Made by a program: the position numbers and the translations under genes
From: Anaerolineae bacterium CG2_30_64_16
GTDB lineage: Bacteria; Chloroflexota; Anaerolineae; CG2-30-64-16
Length of the DNA stretch: 6,979 nucleotides
Reading direction: 5' to 3'
Assembly: GCA_001871755.1 (NCBI GenBank)
Contig: MNXL01000199.1
Coordinates: 1-6,979 of the forward strand
The notes under the pieces: generated by a model
What the model was told of the DNA's origin: nothing
The model's database searches: none
The model's input: the letters and a program-made list of their open reading frames with translations, nothing else
Shown here: in pieces, positions 5,758-6,979 of the stretch
How the letters are laid out: each line of letters opens with the position of its first letter
How positions within the stretch are numbered: the stretch's first letter is position 1

Positions 5758-5797
5758 GATGGTGAGAGGATGAGAGGATGAGAGGATGAGAGGGTGA
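5721..5797 (+). repeat. Octamer tandem array (GRTGAGAG) over the trpE 3' end
   Basis: About nine copies of GGTGAGAG / GATGAGAG, one shortened by a base and one ending in T, follow each other. The first four copies are in trpE and encode Arg/Glu/Gly-rich sequence; the stop TGA (5755-5757) lies in the fourth copy. The near-perfect last copies (GATGAGAG three times) point to recent slippage or copying. Minus-strand reading gives Ser/Pro/His-rich frames that are artefacts of the repeat. Confidence 0.85.
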
Positions 5798-5799
5798 CG

Positions 5800-5816
5800 C
5801 CGATGCTGCGCATCGG
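5800..5816. repeat. Short perfect hairpin between the two repeat arrays
   Basis: CCGATGC, loop TGC, GCATCGG: seven perfect pairs, with no T-tract after it. A second small inverted repeat, CGATA-G-TATCG (5829-5839), follows. Both lie within the trp transcript and could slow decay or pausing, but no function can be shown. Confidence 0.5.
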
Positions 5817-5850
5817 ACGGTGACAAGGCGATAGTATCGAGCGACTTGTA

Positions 5851-5934
5851 TCCCTGACCCCTGACCCCTGTCTCCTGATCCCTGACCCCTGACTCCTGAT
5901 CCCTGACCCCTGTCTCCTGATCCCTGACATCTGA
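5851..5934 (+). repeat. Heptad tandem array, twelve 7-bp units, between trpE and trpG
   Basis: Exactly 84 bp in twelve units of the form YYYCTGA/T: TCCCTGA, CCCCTGA, CCCCTGT, CTCCTGA and variants, closing with CATCTGA. A higher-order 21-bp period (TCCCTGA, CCCCTGW, CTCCTGA) is repeated from 5879. On the minus strand it reads GGGGTCAGGGATCAGG, a type of intergenic repeat frequent in some Chloroflexota genomes (recollection). It ends two bases before the trpG ribosome binding site AAGGAGG (5937-5943). Confidence 0.93.
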
Positions 5935-5949
5935 CCAAGGAGGTACCCG

Positions 5950-6558
5950 ATGATCGCAGTAATCGATAATTATGATTCCTTCACCTACAACCTGGTGCAG
6001 TATCTGGGCGAACTGGGCGCCGAGGTGCGGGTCTTCCGCAACGACGCCATCACGCCCGCTGAACTGGATGAACTGAACCCCACCCACATCGTGATCTCGC
6101 CCGGCCCCGGCGCCCCGGACGATGCGGGGGTCTCCGGCCAGGTCATCCGCGAGCTGGGGCCACACCGACCGATCCTGGGGGTTTGCCTGGGCCACCAGTG
6201 CATCGGCAGTGCCTTCGGCGGGAAGGTGGTGCGGGCGCCCCGCCTGGTGCACGGCAAGACTTCCCCGGTCTATCACTATGGCGACGACCTCTTCGTGGGG
6301 CTGCCCAGCCCGTTCGAAGCCACCCGCTACCACTCGCTGATCGTGGCGGAGCCGCTGCCCGACGCGCTGGAGATCACGGCCTTTACCAGCGACGGCGAAG
6401 TGATGGGCCTGCGGCATCGGACCTACCCGATCTTCGGCGTGCAGTTCCATCCCGAGTCGATCCTGACGGTGGGGGGCAAGCAGATCCTGCGCAATTTCCT
6501 GGCCCAGGCTTCTGTCAGCCCTGTCGCACAAATTTCCAAGGAGAAACACAATGCTTAA
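5950..6558 (+). CDS. trpG: Anthranilate synthase component II (glutamine amidotransferase)
   Basis: Releases ammonia from glutamine and channels it to TrpE. The 202-residue length and content fit a stand-alone class I glutamine amidotransferase: opening MIAVIDNYDSFTYNLVQYLG, the oxyanion-region SPGPGAP starting at S50, the nucleophile C79 in GVCLGHQ, and the H167/E169 pair in FHPES. All three catalytic residues are present. AAGGAGG (5937-5943) six bases before ATG 5950 fixes the start. The same fold serves PabA, and many bacteria use one protein for both Trp and folate; the Trp T-box, trpE upstream and trpD downstream make the Trp role primary, but a dual role cannot be excluded. It is separated from trpE by 192 nt of repeats, whereas these two genes usually abut, and it overlaps trpD by eight bases. 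Confidence 0.95.
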   Translation: MIAVIDNYDSFTYNLVQYLGELGAEVRVFRNDAITPAELDELNPTHIVISPGPGAPDDAGVSGQVIRELGPHRPILGVCLGHQCIGSAFGGKVVRAPRLVHGKTSPVYHYGDDLFVGLPSPFEATRYHSLIVAEPLPDALEITAFTSDGEVMGLRHRTYPIFGVQFHPESILTVGGKQILRNFLAQASVSPVAQISKEKHNA

Positions 6559-6979
6559 GCCCTACATCGGCAAGCTTTTAGAGCGCCAGAACCTGACCGC
6601 CAGCGAGGCGGAGCACGCCATGAACGTGATCATGACCGGCGGCGCCACCCCTGCACAGATCGGCGGCTACCTCATCGGCCTCCGCATGAAGGGCGAGACG
6701 GTCGAGGAGATCGCCGGGAGCGCCCGCGCCATGCGCGCTCAGGCCAGCCGGGTCACGATCCCGCCCAACGGCCCCCTGCTGGATACCGCGGGCACCGGCG
6801 GCGACGGCGCCCACACCTTCAACATCTCCACCGCGGCCGCGTTCGTGATCGCCGGGGCCGGACGCAAGGTTGCCAAACACGGCAACCGGGCTGCATCTTC
6901 GCGTTGCGGCAGCGCGGATGTGTTGAGCGCGCTGGGAGTCGACCTGGATCTGACCCCCGAGCAGGTCGGCCTCTGCATC
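6551..6979 (+). CDS. trpD: Anthranilate phosphoribosyltransferase, N-terminal 143 residues (runs off the right edge)
   Basis: Transfers phosphoribosyl from PRPP to anthranilate, the second committed Trp step. The visible 143 of ~340 usual residues include the helical N-terminal domain (MLKPYIGKLLERQNLT and the MTGGATPAQIGGYLIGLRMKG segment) and the PRPP-binding loop DTAGTGGDGAHTFNIST (78-94). KHGNRAASSRCGSADVL follows at 109-125; the usual form is KHGNRS.SS..GSADVLEALG, so substrate residues are kept. The ATG overlaps the trpG stop (ATGCTTAA, 6551-6558) and AAGGAG lies at 6538-6543, seven bases before it, so the two are probably translated in a coupled manner. It is the third gene of the T-box-controlled operon. 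The end is open at 6979, in frame. Confidence 0.95.
   Translation, partial: MLKPYIGKLLERQNLTASEAEHAMNVIMTGGATPAQIGGYLIGLRMKGETVEEIAGSARAMRAQASRVTIPPNGPLLDTAGTGGDGAHTFNISTAAAFVIAGAGRKVAKHGNRAASSRCGSADVLSALGVDLDLTPEQVGLCI

Noticed and set aside
5800..5816. Terminator between trpE and trpG
   Set aside because: The hairpin is perfect but short and has no T-tract; trpG has its own good ribosome site and the genes belong together.
5851..5934. CRISPR array
   Set aside because: Units are 7 bp and contiguous with no unique spacers; this is a simple tandem repeat.
4588..6549. 653-codon open frame on the minus strand across trpE and trpG
   Set aside because: It is antisense to two clearly conserved genes, passes through both repeat arrays (giving Ser/Pro/His and Gly/Val/Arg/Asp/Gln repeats), and shows no domain. 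High GC makes long antisense frames common.

Overview
The window looks like a piece of a GC-rich bacterial chromosome, most likely from Chloroflexota. That assignment is an inference from four things seen together: a helix-turn-helix/NB-ARC/TPR signalling gene of a kind common there, a T-box leader in front of a trp operon, intergenic GTCAGGG-type heptad repeats, and a dispersed CTTCGACTGGCTCAGGAC-like motif. No rRNA, tRNA, CRISPR array or transposase gene is visible.

Left part (1-2920): the first ~50 codons of a DJ-1/PfpI-like gene lie on the minus strand. Divergent from it are two overlapping plus-strand genes. The first encodes an N-terminal HTH followed by an NB-ARC-type P-loop ATPase (270-1709). 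The second encodes a TPR protein with a strict 40-residue period (1703-2920). Together they match the usual single-chain HTH-NB-ARC-TPR layout, and the break falls at a run of seven G. This could be a real split with translational coupling, a programmed -1 frameshift, or a sequence error.

Middle (2921-3581): a ~150-bp block with imperfect inverted ends and an internal folded dispersed repeat looks MITE-like. It is followed, on the minus strand, by a small gene for a 61-residue exported peptide with two Cys near the end and a very good ribosome binding site. The sequence upstream of that gene holds three hairpins and an overlapping 39-codon reading frame of uncertain status.

Right part (3582-6979): a tryptophan biosynthesis operon, trpE-trpG-trpD, with trpD running off the end. 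It has a near-consensus sigma70 promoter (TTGACA-17-TATAAG) and a ~430-nt leader containing a T-box riboswitch. The specifier loop can be folded by hand and shows UGG (Trp). The T-box bulge reads UGGC, which fits a tRNA with discriminator G73, as in bacterial tRNA-Trp. A terminator that shares bases with the antiterminator precedes trpE. Uncharged tRNA-Trp is therefore expected to switch the operon on. TrpE and TrpG together make anthranilate from chorismate and glutamine, and TrpD attaches the phosphoribosyl group. Unusually, trpE and trpG are separated by 192 nt carrying two tandem-repeat arrays, and the first of them encodes the last residues and stop codon of TrpE.
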